Notes: generated by a model not told the origin, from the sequence alone. Shown: positions 46,585 to 56,375, numbered from the stretch's first letter. The stretch: 64,000 bases of DNA from Roseimarinus sediminis (GCF_050433125.1 NZ_JBNPXV010000004.1:310001-374000); one strand, 5' to 3'. Numbers and translations: made by a program.

Positions 46585-48963
46585 TTGAAAGAAAAGTGTA
46601 TACACTGTGGAAATGAGGCCCTGCAGGTGGTTTATCACCATGACAAGCCCTTTTGTTGTGAAGGATGCGTGATGGTGTATAAAATACTTAACGACCGGCA
46701 ACTTTACGATTATTATGAGATCCAGGATGCGCCCGGCATCAAAGACAATTCACCTGCCGAAAGTTACGAATACCTCGATGAAGAAAGTATCAAGTTATCG
46801 GTACTTGAGTTTCGCGATGAATCGATTTGTAAGATCAATCTGTACATTCCGGCCATTCACTGCAGTTCGTGCATCTGGCTGCTAGAGCACCTGGAACGCC
46901 TTCATTCGGGCATCCTCTCTTCGATGGTCAACTTCAACCGTAAAAAACTGACTGTAAGTTACGACGAGCGCAAAATTAAACTCAGCCAACTGATGCAACT
47001 GCTGGCTTCGATTCATTATAAAGCTTATATTCCAAAGGAAAAGAAGCATATTGAAAAGAGTGAAAGCAGAAAATTGCTCATCAAACTGGGAATAGCCGGC
47101 TTTGCCTTTGGCAATGTAATGTTGCTGAGTTTCCCCGAATACCTTTCGTCCGACATTGTGCTCAATGAAGCATTGGTAAATTCATTTGGCTGGATCAGCA
47201 TTGCACTTTCGCTGCCGGTAATGTTTTATGCGGCCTCCGATTATTTCATGTCGGCCTGGAAAAACCTGCGTAAGCTGATTGTCAGCATCGATCTGCCCAT
47301 TGCTATTGGGATCATCGCCATTTTTGCACGCAGTTTGTTCGAAATAATCAGCAAAAGCGGTGCAGGTTATCTTGATTCACTTACCGGGCTTGTTTTCTTT
47401 TTACTGATCGGAAAATGGTATCAGGCCAAAACCTACGATGCGCTCAATTTCGAAAACGATTACACTTCGTACTTCCCGCTCGGAGTTTACAAGGTCGATG
47501 GTGAGCAAGAATACATTGTTCCTGTTGACCAGTTGGAGGAAGGCGATTTGATAAGAATTAAAAACGGTGAGATCATCCCGGCCGATTCGCTTTTGATGAG
47601 CCCGGCCACTTCGGTCGATTACAGTTTTATAACCGGTGAATCGGTACCTGTAAGTAAAAAGGAACAAGAATTGATTTACGCAGGAGGAAGAATTATCGGC
47701 CAGTCTGTACTATTAAAAGTGAGTCGCACGGTTGAAGCCGGCTATCTGGCTTCGATGTGGAAGGAACATGGAAAAAATCAAAGCAGTGTTTTATCGGGTA
47801 CCCTCGATACGGTAAGCCGATATTTTACCATCATTGTTTTGCTCATTGCAACACTAACTGCAGTTTACTGGGCTTTGAACGATCCTTCTAAAGTTATTTT
47901 TGCCTTCACTTCGGTATTAATCGTTGCTTGTCCGTGTGCCCTGGCACTTTCGATACCTTTTGCATTCGGGCACGGTCGCACTTTTATGGGCAAAAAAGGC
48001 TTCTACCTGAAAAAAGCCGAAATCATCGAACAACTTCATCAAAGTGACACCATCGTTTTTGATAAAACAGGAACACTGACCGATCCCAATGCCTTCGAGC
48101 TTGAATTCAGTCCCGTTTCAGAAAAGCTTCCCGACTGGCGATTGGTTCGAAGCGTTTCCATGCAATCGAACCATCCACTGAGCAGGGCGGTCAGTGCCCA
48201 TCTCTATGGTGCCGAAAGTTTGCCTTCAAGCAATTTCAGTGAAGAAACGGGTAAAGGCCTACAGGCCCTTTGTATGGGGAAAAAGGTAGTGCTGGGGTCA
48301 GCCGCTTACCTTGGAATTGAACAAAGCGGATCAGACAACAGCACGCAGGTCCATTTAAAAATTGACCATGAATATCTGGGTTATTTCAGTATAAAAAACC
48401 ATTATCGTCGGGGCTGGCAGCAGCTACTGGAAGATCTTGGAAAGAACTACGAACTTCATCTGCTTTCGGGTGATAATGACCAGGAAAGAAGTGTATTGAA
48501 TCGCTTCATTCCTGAAAAAAATCTGCATTTTAATCAATCTCCCAGAGATAAGCTGAATTACATCAAAATGCTACAGGAGAAAAAGCGAAAGGTACTCATG
48601 GCAGGCGACGGACTCAACGATTCGGGAGCACTCAAACAGAGCAATACCGGCATTTCGGTGGCCGATAACATCTATCTGTTTGCCCCTTCGAGTGATGGCA
48701 TCATCAATGCTTCTTCGTTGCGCTATCTTCCGGCCATGCTAAAATTCAGCCACAGCAACATGAAGGTGGTTTATGCCAGCTTTGTACTTTCCTTTCTCTA
48801 TAACATCGTAGGAATTTATTATGCATCATCAGGACAGTTGTCTCCGATTATTGCAGCCATTTTAATGCCCCTGAGTTCGATCACTGTCGTGGCATTTACC
48901 AGCCTGAGCACCATGTATCTGGGGCGAAAAACAATCAAAAAACTTCAGCATACAAGCCACTAA
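46585..48963 (+). CDS. ccoI: Copper-transporting P1B-ATPase for cbb3 oxidase assembly
   Basis: 792 residues from a TTG start; no upstream or near ATG gives the conserved N-terminus. A Cys-rich metal-binding N-terminus (CIHCGNE ... FCCEGCVMVY) is followed by an HMA domain with HCSSC (92-96), eight predicted membrane helices, the CPC motif near residue 450, the phosphorylated Asp near 493 in DKTGTLTD, and the hinge GDGLND. This is the CcoI/FixI class that exports Cu for the cbb3 binuclear centre. It opens the cco locus; ccoS follows after 260 bases. Confidence 0.93.
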   Translation: MKEKCIHCGNEALQVVYHHDKPFCCEGCVMVYKILNDRQLYDYYEIQDAPGIKDNSPAESYEYLDEESIKLSVLEFRDESICKINLYIPAIHCSSCIWLLEHLERLHSGILSSMVNFNRKKLTVSYDERKIKLSQLMQLLASIHYKAYIPKEKKHIEKSESRKLLIKLGIAGFAFGNVMLLSFPEYLSSDIVLNEALVNSFGWISIALSLPVMFYAASDYFMSAWKNLRKLIVSIDLPIAIGIIAIFARSLFEIISKSGAGYLDSLTGLVFFLLIGKWYQAKTYDALNFENDYTSYFPLGVYKVDGEQEYIVPVDQLEEGDLIRIKNGEIIPADSLLMSPATSVDYSFITGESVPVSKKEQELIYAGGRIIGQSVLLKVSRTVEAGYLASMWKEHGKNQSSVLSGTLDTVSRYFTIIVLLIATLTAVYWALNDPSKVIFAFTSVLIVACPCALALSIPFAFGHGRTFMGKKGFYLKKAEIIEQLHQSDTIVFDKTGTLTDPNAFELEFSPVSEKLPDWRLVRSVSMQSNHPLSRAVSAHLYGAESLPSSNFSEETGKGLQALCMGKKVVLGSAAYLGIEQSGSDNSTQVHLKIDHEYLGYFSIKNHYRRGWQQLLEDLGKNYELHLLSGDNDQERSVLNRFIPEKNLHFNQSPRDKLNYIKMLQEKKRKVLMAGDGLNDSGALKQSNTGISVADNIYLFAPSSDGIINASSLRYLPAMLKFSHSNMKVVYASFVLSFLYNIVGIYYASSGQLSPIIAAILMPLSSITVVAFTSLSTMYLGRKTIKKLQHTSH

Positions 48964-49223
48964 AATGCTAGTCATCTATTGTTTGATTTCATCAGCTTAA
49001 AATGAACTGATTCATTGTGGCCTGATCGCGGAACAGCCAATAAAATCAGAAAAAAAATAGTCATCACATTATAAATAAGCAGTTGAAATTTTATTTATCT
49101 CCGCTCTAAATAAGGAAAACCATCAACCTTTATCAATTTATTATGTTTCCTTTTTTTAGAAAATTATATGCAACAATTTCAGTAGAGTAAAAAGTTCCTA
49201 TTTTTAAAAATTCAAACAGGGCA

Positions 49224-49415
49224 ATGAGTGTAATTTTCGTACTTATCTTAATCAGTTTGCTGGTAGCTATTGCTTTTCTGACTGCATTTATCTGGGCAGT
49301 CAGATCGGGTCAATACGACGATGATTATACCCCTTCGGTTCGAATGCTGTTCGATGACAAAAAAGAAAAAGAAAAAGACAAAAACAAAAAAGATCAAGAC
49401 GATAAACCTAATTAA
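49224..49415 (+). CDS. ccoS: cbb3 oxidase maturation protein CcoS
   Basis: 63 residues: one membrane helix (about 4-27) with the CcoS hallmark FIWAVRSGQYDD right after it, then a charged tail. CcoS is needed to insert cofactors into CcoN in other bacteria. The next gene, ccoNO, starts 12 bases downstream, so they are co-transcribed. Confidence 0.9.
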   Translation: MSVIFVLILISLLVAIAFLTAFIWAVRSGQYDDDYTPSVRMLFDDKKEKEKDKNKKDQDDKPN

Positions 49416-49427
49416 TGAAGCAGAAAA

Positions 49428-51593
49428 ATGAGCCAGGAGACCTTTTTCTATGACAACAAAATTGTGAAGTATTTTGCCTACGCTACCATTATCTGGGGAC
49501 TGGTAGGCATGCTGGCCGGATTACTGGCCGCCTTGCAGCTGGCCATGCCGGCACTCAACTTCAACATCGAGTACACTACTTTTGGGCGGGTACGTCCGGT
49601 ACATACCAATGCAGCCATTTTTGCCTTTGTTGGCAATGGCATCTTTATGGGCGCCTACTACTCGATGCAACGACTGTTAAAAACACCCATGTACAGTAAG
49701 AAGCTGAGCTATTTTCATTTTTGGGGCTGGCAGCTCATTATTGTTCTGGCAGCCGTTACCCTTTTGCTTGGTTTTACTACCGGTAAAGAATATGCCGAAC
49801 TCGAGTGGCCCATCGACATCATGATTGCAGTTGTTTGGCTGGCCTTTGGATGGAACATGTTTGGCACCATCGCCAAACGAAGGGTAAAACACATGTATGT
49901 AGCCATTTGGTTTTACATTGCAACCTTTGTTACCGTAACGGTGCTGCATGTTGTTAATTCAGTTGAAATACCTGTCACGCTATTAAAAAGTTATCCGGTA
50001 TATGCCGGGGTACAGGATGCCCTTGTGCAATGGTGGTACGGACACAATGCCGTGGCATTTTTCCTGACAACGCCTTATCTGGGGCTGATGTATTACTTTG
50101 TTCCTAAAGCTGCCAATCGTCCCGTATATTCTTACCGTTTATCGATACTGCACTTTTGGTCGCTCATATTTATATACATTTGGGCCGGACCTCACCATTT
50201 GCTTTATACTTCGTTACCCAACTGGGCCCAATCGTTGGGAACCGTTTTTTCCATTATGCTCCTTGCTCCGTCGTGGGGTGGAATGATTAACGGGCTGCTT
50301 ACCCTGCGGGGAGCCTGGGATAAGGTACGCGACAGTGTGGTATTAAAATTCTTTGTGGTTGCAATTACCGCCTATGGAATGTCGACCTTCGAAGGTCCCA
50401 TGCTTTCACTGAAAAATGTAAACGCCATCAGTCACTTTACCGACTGGACGGTAGCCCATGTTCATATTGGCACCCTGGGCTGGAACGGATTCCTTACCTT
50501 TGGTGCACTCTACTGGCTCATCCCCCGTCTGTTTAAACGGGAAATCTTTTCTCAGAAACAGGCCAATGCTCATTTCTGGATTGGAACCCTTGGAATTTTA
50601 TTCTATGCCATCCCCATGTACTGGGCAGGTTTTACCCAAAGTTTAATGTGGAAAGAATTTACTGAAGAAGGTTTTCTGCGTTATCCCAACTTTCTCGAAA
50701 CCGTAACGCAAATTCGCCCGATGTATTACATCAGAGCCTTTGGCGGCCTGCTTTATCTTACCGGTGTAATCATTATGGTCTGGAACCTTTTCAAAACCAT
50801 TCAACTGGGCAGCTTTGAAAATGAAGAAGAAGCATCGGCTCCGGCGATTGAACTTCACGAAAAAAAGTTACAAAGCGAAACGGCCCATCATTTTCTTGAA
50901 CGACGTCCGGTTCGTTTGCTGATAATTGCGCTGGTTGTGGTACTGATTGGTGGTTTGGTAGAGATCATTCCAACTTTCCTTGTCAAATCGAATGTTCCTT
51001 CAATCGCCAGTGTAAAGCCCTACACGCCACTTGAACTGGTTGGCAGAGACATCTACCTGCGCGAAGGTTGTTATAACTGTCATTCGCAAATGATCCGTCC
51101 GTTCAGGTCGGAAACCGAACGTTACGGCGAATATTCGAAAGCTGGCGAATTTGTTTACGATCATCCTTTCCAATGGGGATCGAAACGCACCGGCCCCGAT
51201 TTGGCGCGCATCGGGAGCATGACTACCAAAAATTACAAACCCGACCTGTGGCACTTTAATCACATGTTGGATCCTCAGAGTTTAAATCCGGAATCAATCA
51301 TGCCCAAATATCCCTGGCTCATCACCGACGATATGAGAATCGATGATTTGCAGGCCAAAATAAGGGCGATGCAAAAATTGGGCGTTCCCTATGCCGATGG
51401 TTATGAACAAAGAGCTTTCGACGACCTGCATCAGCAAGCTCAAAAAATTGCCGATGGCCTGATTGCACAGGGAGCTGAGGTTACAAGCGAAAAGGAAATC
51501 ATTGCCCTGATAGCTTATTTGCAGCGACTGGGAACCGACATTAGTAAGCCGGCAGTGAATACCGGGGCCGAAGCAGCCCAATCAGAGCAGTAA
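49428..51593 (+). CDS. ccoNO: cbb3 cytochrome oxidase, CcoN-CcoO fusion
   Basis: 721 residues. Residues ~1-480 are CcoN with about twelve membrane helices and the haem/CuB histidines (HTNAAIFAFVGNG, WWYGHNAVAFF, GPHHLLYT, VAHVHIGTLG). Residues ~485-721 are CcoO: one membrane anchor (~495-515) and a mono-haem cytochrome c with CYNCH near 548 and a Met ligand in IMPKYPWL. Catalyses reduction of O2 to water with proton pumping at low oxygen. Fused CcoNO is known in Bacteroidota. It is preceded by ccoS and followed by ccoQ-like and ccoP genes. Confidence 0.95.
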   Translation: MSQETFFYDNKIVKYFAYATIIWGLVGMLAGLLAALQLAMPALNFNIEYTTFGRVRPVHTNAAIFAFVGNGIFMGAYYSMQRLLKTPMYSKKLSYFHFWGWQLIIVLAAVTLLLGFTTGKEYAELEWPIDIMIAVVWLAFGWNMFGTIAKRRVKHMYVAIWFYIATFVTVTVLHVVNSVEIPVTLLKSYPVYAGVQDALVQWWYGHNAVAFFLTTPYLGLMYYFVPKAANRPVYSYRLSILHFWSLIFIYIWAGPHHLLYTSLPNWAQSLGTVFSIMLLAPSWGGMINGLLTLRGAWDKVRDSVVLKFFVVAITAYGMSTFEGPMLSLKNVNAISHFTDWTVAHVHIGTLGWNGFLTFGALYWLIPRLFKREIFSQKQANAHFWIGTLGILFYAIPMYWAGFTQSLMWKEFTEEGFLRYPNFLETVTQIRPMYYIRAFGGLLYLTGVIIMVWNLFKTIQLGSFENEEEASAPAIELHEKKLQSETAHHFLERRPVRLLIIALVVVLIGGLVEIIPTFLVKSNVPSIASVKPYTPLELVGRDIYLREGCYNCHSQMIRPFRSETERYGEYSKAGEFVYDHPFQWGSKRTGPDLARIGSMTTKNYKPDLWHFNHMLDPQSLNPESIMPKYPWLITDDMRIDDLQAKIRAMQKLGVPYADGYEQRAFDDLHQQAQKIADGLIAQGAEVTSEKEIIALIAYLQRLGTDISKPAVNTGAEAAQSEQ

Positions 51594-51643
51594 AATTAAA
51601 ACAGGTGACATTACCAAAGTAGTAGTTAAAATCAGTACAGCTT

Positions 51644-51841
51644 ATGAAACTTGTCAGCCATTATTTTGAATCGGTAAGCGGAATTGAGATTTATCCCATC
51701 ATTTCATTTCTGATCTTTTTCTTCTTTTTCCTGGTGGTAGGTTTAATGGTGATCCGCATGGATAAAAACGACATCGAAGAATTGTCGAATTTACCGCTCG
51801 ATGATGATCCTGGCTCCAGCTTGCCTGAACAAAAATCGTAA
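51644..51841 (+). CDS. ccoQ: CcoQ-like small subunit
   Basis: 65 residues: a single membrane helix (about 18-38, rich in Phe) and an acidic C-terminal tail (MDKNDIEELSNLPLDDD). Size and position between ccoNO and ccoP match CcoQ, which stabilises the complex. Sequence similarity to CcoQ is too low to be decisive, so the assignment rests mainly on context. Confidence 0.75.
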   Translation: MKLVSHYFESVSGIEIYPIISFLIFFFFFLVVGLMVIRMDKNDIEELSNLPLDDDPGSSLPEQKS

Positions 51842-51864
51842 CAACCTTTTCATGAACAAAAACA

Positions 51865-52494
51865 ATGGAAACAAATCAACACAACAATAACAAGCCAGCA
51901 GAATTTGATCCTGTAACCAACGACCAATTTGTGAAAGACCACGAATTTGACGGCATACGGGAATTGGATAATGATCCGCCTTCGTGGCTCAATATTTTAT
52001 TCATCATTTCGGTACTATTTGCCTACACTTATCTTGTCAATTATCACTGGTTTAAAGCTGGCGATTTACAGGAAGAAGAATACAGAAAGGAAATGGCAGC
52101 ACTTATTGAAGAAGAAGCTGAAGAAGCTGAAGAAACTGACGAAGCAAGCCCGGCTGAAAATACCGAACCCCTTGTATTTCCGCTAACTGATGCCCGACGC
52201 TTATCCGATGGAGAAAAAATCTATCAAAACAACTGTGCTGTATGCCATCTGGCCGAAGGTCAGGGGCTTGTTGGCCCCAATTTAACCGATGATTACTGGA
52301 TACACGGAGGTACCTACGATGAAGTAAAAGCAATTATTGTGAATGGTGTCATATCAAAGGGAATGATTGCATGGAAAAATCAGCTTTCACCAAAGCAGAT
52401 CGACAATGTTACCAGCTACCTGTTCACCTTACGTGGCACCAATCCGCCCAATCAGAAAGCACCCGAGGGAACCTTGTTTCAACCTGAAAATTAA
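51865..52494 (+). CDS. ccoP: cbb3 oxidase subunit CcoP (mono-haem cytochrome c)
   Basis: 209 residues. An N-terminal membrane helix (about 41-60, after DGIRELDNDPPSW, the CcoP N-domain motif) leads through an acidic linker (EEEAEEAEETDEASPAEN) to a single cytochrome c domain: Cys124-A-V-Cys127-His128 and Met167 in SKGMIAW. Proteobacterial CcoP usually has two c-haems; only one CxxCH is present here. It passes electrons to CcoO/CcoN. ccoG follows after 11 bases. Confidence 0.92.
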   Translation: METNQHNNNKPAEFDPVTNDQFVKDHEFDGIRELDNDPPSWLNILFIISVLFAYTYLVNYHWFKAGDLQEEEYRKEMAALIEEEAEEAEETDEASPAENTEPLVFPLTDARRLSDGEKIYQNNCAVCHLAEGQGLVGPNLTDDYWIHGGTYDEVKAIIVNGVISKGMIAWKNQLSPKQIDNVTSYLFTLRGTNPPNQKAPEGTLFQPEN

Positions 52495-52505
52495 ACAGGT
52501 AAGCC

Positions 52506-53882
52506 ATGGAGCAAAACAACAAAAAGGATTCATTCCGCGACCGCATTTCAACGCAAACTGAAAGTGGACGAAGGGCATGGGTTTTTGTTAACCCGCCCAA
52601 AGGAACACTTCATTTCTATCGGTCGCTGGTAGCAGCCATTTTACTGCTTTTCTTTTTTGTTGCTCCATTCATCAGGGTAAATGATGCTCCTTTCCTGCTT
52701 TTCGATGTAATACACCGTAAGTTTATCTTGTTTGGAAAGGTCTTCTGGCCTCAGGATTTTCATCTGCTGGTTATTGCCATGATTACCTTTCTGGTTGCGC
52801 TGGTGCTTTTTACCGTCGTGTATGGCCGTATTTGGTGCGGTTGGGCCTGCCCGCAAACCATCTTTCTCGAAATGCTTTACCGCAAGGTCGAATTTTTAAT
52901 TGATGGAAATGCCCGGGAACAACGCAGACTGGCACAAAGCGACTGGAACTTTGAAAAACTTTGGAAGAGAAGTCTGAAACATAGCATTTTCATCCTGTTA
53001 TCGATCATCATCAGTCATACCCTGCTTAGCTATTTTGTGGGCAGCGATCAGGTAATTGAAATGGTACGCAGGGGCCCGTCGGAGAATTGGGGCACCTTTG
53101 CATTGATGCTCTTGTTTTCATTTGTATTCTATTTTCTATACAGCATGTTCCGCGAGCAGGTATGTTCCATCATCTGCCCATACGGACGCTTGCAGGGGGT
53201 GCTGCTCGATTCCAACTCGCTGCTTGTAGCTTACGACTACATGCGTGGTGAACCACGCGGAAAACTGAGCAAAACAGTCGGCAATTGCATCGACTGTAAA
53301 AAATGTGTCAATGTTTGTCCGGCCAATATCGACATTCGAAACGGCACCCAGCTCGAGTGTGTCAACTGCACGGCCTGTATCGATGCATGCAATTCGGTGA
53401 TGACCCGCATTAAGAAACCCAAAGGACTGATCAGGTTCGCCACTGAAAATGAAATTAAAAATGGAAAGAAGTTCAAGATAAACACCCGCATAATCGCTTA
53501 TTCATTCGTTCTGCTGGCACTATTGGCAATACTCACCACCCTTTTTGTTACCGGAAAGCAAACCGAGACCAGCCTGTTACGAACCACGGGGTCGCTATAT
53601 CAGGAACAGGAAAATGGTGATATTCTGAATATTTACAACCTGAAAATCATCAACAAATCGGGAAAAGATTTATCGTTTGAAGTAAGATTATTATCGCATG
53701 AAGCAAAACTGCAACAAATTGGTAAAAAAGATAGCATTGCCAGCAATCAGTTGCTTGAGGATGTAATTTTGCTGAGCATCAGCCGGGATCAACTGAAGCC
53801 GGGCAGCAATCCAATTCGTTTTGGTATTTTTGTAAACGAACGACTTACAGAAGAAGTAAAAACCACCTTTCTGGCACCCTGA
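52506..53882 (+). CDS. ccoG: Iron-sulfur membrane protein for cbb3 copper assembly
   Basis: 458 residues, CcoG/RdxA/FixG type. Five or so membrane helices, the WCGWACPQTIFLEML motif near residue 115, then two [4Fe-4S] motifs (CIDCKKCVNVCP and CVNCTACIDACN, about residues 260-300), a last membrane helix (~322-345) and a periplasmic Ig-like C-terminal domain. CcoG reduces Cu(II) to Cu(I) for the oxidase in studied bacteria. Starts 11 bases after ccoP. Confidence 0.93.
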   Translation: MEQNNKKDSFRDRISTQTESGRRAWVFVNPPKGTLHFYRSLVAAILLLFFFVAPFIRVNDAPFLLFDVIHRKFILFGKVFWPQDFHLLVIAMITFLVALVLFTVVYGRIWCGWACPQTIFLEMLYRKVEFLIDGNAREQRRLAQSDWNFEKLWKRSLKHSIFILLSIIISHTLLSYFVGSDQVIEMVRRGPSENWGTFALMLLFSFVFYFLYSMFREQVCSIICPYGRLQGVLLDSNSLLVAYDYMRGEPRGKLSKTVGNCIDCKKCVNVCPANIDIRNGTQLECVNCTACIDACNSVMTRIKKPKGLIRFATENEIKNGKKFKINTRIIAYSFVLLALLAILTTLFVTGKQTETSLLRTTGSLYQEQENGDILNIYNLKIINKSGKDLSFEVRLLSHEAKLQQIGKKDSIASNQLLEDVILLSISRDQLKPGSNPIRFGIFVNERLTEEVKTTFLAP

Positions 53883-53905
53883 ATCAGAAAGTTAAATAAT
53901 AAACC

Positions 53906-54361
53906 ATGAAGCAATTCAACTGGGGACACGGCATCCTGCTGGCCATCATTCTGTCGGTATTGGGCATTTTAACCATGGTATTCCTTTCGTTTAACGAAAG
54001 AATTGACTTGGTTAGCGAAGACTATTATCCCAGGGAGCTGGTCTACGAAGAACAAATCGAAAAAATGAGAAATACGGCCGCTTTACCAACACCGATCAGG
54101 GTTTCGCTGAATGAATCGATACAAATTGTTTTCCCCGAATTTTTTAAGCATCAACATGAGCAATTAAAAGGAGAAGTATGGTTCTACCGTGCCTCCGATC
54201 GTTTTGCCGATTTCAGGGACAGCATCCTGCTCGACAGCACTTTGCAACTCTCCTACCCGCTTGAGCAGTTCATCGAAGGAAAGTATGACCTGTTTATTGA
54301 CTATAGCGACGACAAAAAACACTATTTACACAAGGAAACCATCATGATTAACAATAACTGA
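53906..54361 (+). CDS. ccoH: CcoH/FixH-like protein
   Basis: 151 residues with one membrane helix (about 9-29, WGHGILLAIILSVLGILTM) and a periplasmic domain. The pattern SEDYYPRELVYEEQIEKM is typical of FixH family proteins, which act in cbb3 assembly. Starts 23 bases after ccoG and ends 2 bases before the next gene, so the operon continues. Confidence 0.88.
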   Translation: MKQFNWGHGILLAIILSVLGILTMVFLSFNERIDLVSEDYYPRELVYEEQIEKMRNTAALPTPIRVSLNESIQIVFPEFFKHQHEQLKGEVWFYRASDRFADFRDSILLDSTLQLSYPLEQFIEGKYDLFIDYSDDKKHYLHKETIMINNN

Positions 54362-54363
54362 CC

Positions 54364-55065
54364 ATGTTTATTTTCGAAGGATTTATGATTGGACTGCTTG
54401 GCAGCCTGCATTGTGTGGGCATGTGCGGTCCGCTGGCTCTTGCATTGCCACTCGCTCAAAAAACCGGATTTAAAAAAGTAGCCGGTGCCCTGCTTTACAA
54501 TCTTGGACGTGCAAGCACCTATGCGGCCATGGGACTTCTACTTGGCTTACTGGGCCTGGGTGCAAAATTGTATGGCATTCAGCAATGGGTTTCCATCGTT
54601 ACGGGAAGCATCATGATTCTTTCGGTTTTACTGGCACCTGTTGCAAATTTCAAGGCCTTTTTTCAGCGTTTAAGTTTTAAGAACAGCTCGTGGATACAGC
54701 AGGGAATTTCGAAACGCCTGCGCAATCCCAAACTGCACACGCTCTATATCATTGGTCTGCTTAATGGCCTCCTTCCCTGCGGGCTGGTGTACATTGCCAT
54801 TTCGGGAGCACTGGTCAGCCCGTCGCTGCTCAACAGCGTATTGTTTATGTTCCTTTTTGGGCTGGGAACCCTTCCGATGCTGTTTGTAATCTCCTATTTT
54901 GGCGGTTTAATAAAGGGGAAGTATCTCTCCCGGATTCAGCGTCTCATTCCGGTGTTCATTGTTTTACTCGGTCTACTGTTCATCGTTCGCGGGCTCAACC
55001 TTGGAATTCCCTATCTGAGCCCGAAATTTAACAGCGAAAAGCAGGAAATGAATTGTTGCCATTAA
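54364..55065 (+). CDS. SafE/TauE-like (CcoI-locus) membrane protein
   Basis: 233 residues with six predicted membrane helices. The motif HCVGMCGPLALALPL near the N-terminus and GLLNGLLPCGLVYIAI are hallmarks of the UreH-like/DsbD-transmembrane type family regularly found next to cco genes; the Cys and His residues could bind copper. It ends in MNCCH, another possible metal site. Likely helps copper supply for the oxidase. Last gene of the cco operon; the next gene is convergent. Confidence 0.85.
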   Translation: MFIFEGFMIGLLGSLHCVGMCGPLALALPLAQKTGFKKVAGALLYNLGRASTYAAMGLLLGLLGLGAKLYGIQQWVSIVTGSIMILSVLLAPVANFKAFFQRLSFKNSSWIQQGISKRLRNPKLHTLYIIGLLNGLLPCGLVYIAISGALVSPSLLNSVLFMFLFGLGTLPMLFVISYFGGLIKGKYLSRIQRLIPVFIVLLGLLFIVRGLNLGIPYLSPKFNSEKQEMNCCH

Positions 55066-55070
55066 AAGAC

Positions 55071-55439
55071 TTATTTCTTAAAAATAAAATAAACAGCCAG
55101 GACCAGAAACACAAAGCCAATTAAATGATTCAACCTAAATGTTTCGGTTTTAAAGAAAACCAACGAAAAGACAGTAAATACCAGCAAGGTGATTACTTCC
55201 TGAATTACTTTCAATTCGACCAATGAGAACGGACCACCGTTTTGACTAAAGCCTATGCGGTTGGCCGGAACCTGAAAAATATATTCAAAAAAGGCAATTC
55301 CCCAACTTATTGCGATAATTCCCAATAAAGGAAGGCTGTCGAACCACTTCAACTCTTTAAATTTCAAATGACCATACCATGCGAAGGTCATGAAGGTATT
55401 GGACAAGACCAATAATCCGATTGTATAGACTGTCTTCAT
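55071..55439 (-). CDS. DMT-superfamily small membrane protein (DUF486)
   Basis: 122 residues, four membrane helices covering nearly the whole protein. The motif WGIAFFEYIFQVPANRIGF is the signature of DUF486 proteins, which resemble half of an EamA/DMT transporter and may work as dimers. Substrate unknown. Convergent with the cco operon; only 5 bases separate the stops, and no terminator is visible between them. Confidence 0.88.
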   Translation of the reverse strand: MKTVYTIGLLVLSNTFMTFAWYGHLKFKELKWFDSLPLLGIIAISWGIAFFEYIFQVPANRIGFSQNGGPFSLVELKVIQEVITLLVFTVFSLVFFKTETFRLNHLIGFVFLVLAVYFIFKK

Positions 55440-55544
55440 TCATCATAAAAAAACGTTGCAATTTTACCGATAAAAAACAGAAGACAATACGTCAATCAAA
55501 AAAAAAATATCATTTGTAAGATCAACCATTATCACTTATACATC

Positions 55545-56075
55545 TCAAAAGTTGATGGCTAGCCTTACACCATAGGTTTGTACTTTACAATCATTCACAT
55601 TTTGCAGGCTGAAATCGGGCTTTAAGTGCATGGACAAGCGCAAGTCCTGATAAGCTAAATTCTTAACCCTTGCAACTTTAGCTACGTCGTAGATACTCCA
55701 TAAATGAATGAACGTGGTTCCCAGTAAACCAGAAAGTATCAATGCCCTGCTGCCCCTGGGTACATCTCCAGTTTCGTAATGAACACTCATTGACATTACA
55801 AAACCCGTCAAAACAACCCCGGTACAAAGCATTTCACTTCCAAAAACCAGGGCACCCCGTAATGGTTCACCTACATAGAAATAGCCGGCCGAAGGGAAAA
55901 TATAATTCGCCAATCCTGCTGCCAGCGGTGAATAGCGTTCATGAACGATTATTTCGCGGTAGTTATTCAGCGTAATATCCTTTTTACAATCACGGTAGTG
56001 CAAGCGTTGTCCGAAAGCGCCAACCGTAAACATTAACAGACAGGCTAACAGGAAAAACATATTCAATCTTTTCAT
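55545..56075 (-). CDS. Hypothetical exported/membrane protein (DUF5683-like)
   Basis: 176 residues from ATG (minus 56075); the GTG two codons upstream is in frame too. A signal peptide (1-22, VGAFGQ) is followed by a mid-region with two hydrophobic segments, LANYIFPSAGYFYVGEPLRGALVFG and a second near residue 95 (the first is quoted in parts: IFPSAGYFYVGEP). The IxPxxGYxY pattern is typical of Bacteroidota DUF5683 proteins. Function unknown. It lies just downstream of the tRNA operon on the same strand, behind that operon's terminator. Confidence 0.72.
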   Translation of the reverse strand: MKRLNMFFLLACLLMFTVGAFGQRLHYRDCKKDITLNNYREIIVHERYSPLAAGLANYIFPSAGYFYVGEPLRGALVFGSEMLCTGVVLTGFVMSMSVHYETGDVPRGSRALILSGLLGTTFIHLWSIYDVAKVARVKNLAYQDLRLSMHLKPDFSLQNVNDCKVQTYGVRLAINF

Positions 56076-56173
56076 TCTCACGAAGTATGATTAATAGATA
56101 TTCATAACCCATGTAAAAGTACATTAAATAGCTGTTTATCTTAATAATATTTAAGGAAGAAAGTGAATATTGA

Positions 56174-56200
56174 AGAAAAAAAAAGGAACCTTTTGGTTCC
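56174..56200 (-). terminator. Terminator of the SRP RNA/tRNA operon (minus strand)
   Basis: Stem GGAACC-AAAA-GGTTCC (56195-56200 / 56185-56190), followed on the minus strand by ten T. Confidence 0.85.
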
Positions 56201-56207
56201 AACTAAG

Positions 56208-56281
56208 AGCCGAATGTCAGATTCGAACTGACGACCCCGAGATTACAAATCACGTGCTCTGGCCAACTGAGCTAATTCGGC
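56208..56281 (-). tRNA. tRNA-Thr (anticodon TGT), copy 2 in transcription order
   Basis: 74 nt, acceptor GCCGAAT/ATTCGGC, anticodon loop TTTGTAA, T loop TTCGAAT. CCA is not encoded. The anticodon stem CGTGA/TCTCG has one U-U mismatch. Identical in sequence to 56628-56701. Confidence 0.93.
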
Positions 56282-56297
56282 AAAATTTCGATAAATG

Positions 56298-56370
56298 AGC
56301 GGGAGACGGGGCTCAAACCCGCGACCCTTAGCTTGGAAGGCTAATGCTCTATCAACTGAGCTACTCCCGC
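56298..56370 (-). tRNA. tRNA-Gly (anticodon TCC)
   Basis: 73 nt, acceptor GCGGGAG/CTCCCGC, anticodon loop CTTCCAA, complete D and T arms, discriminator T, CCA not encoded. Confidence 0.95.
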
Positions 56371-56375
56371 ATGGG

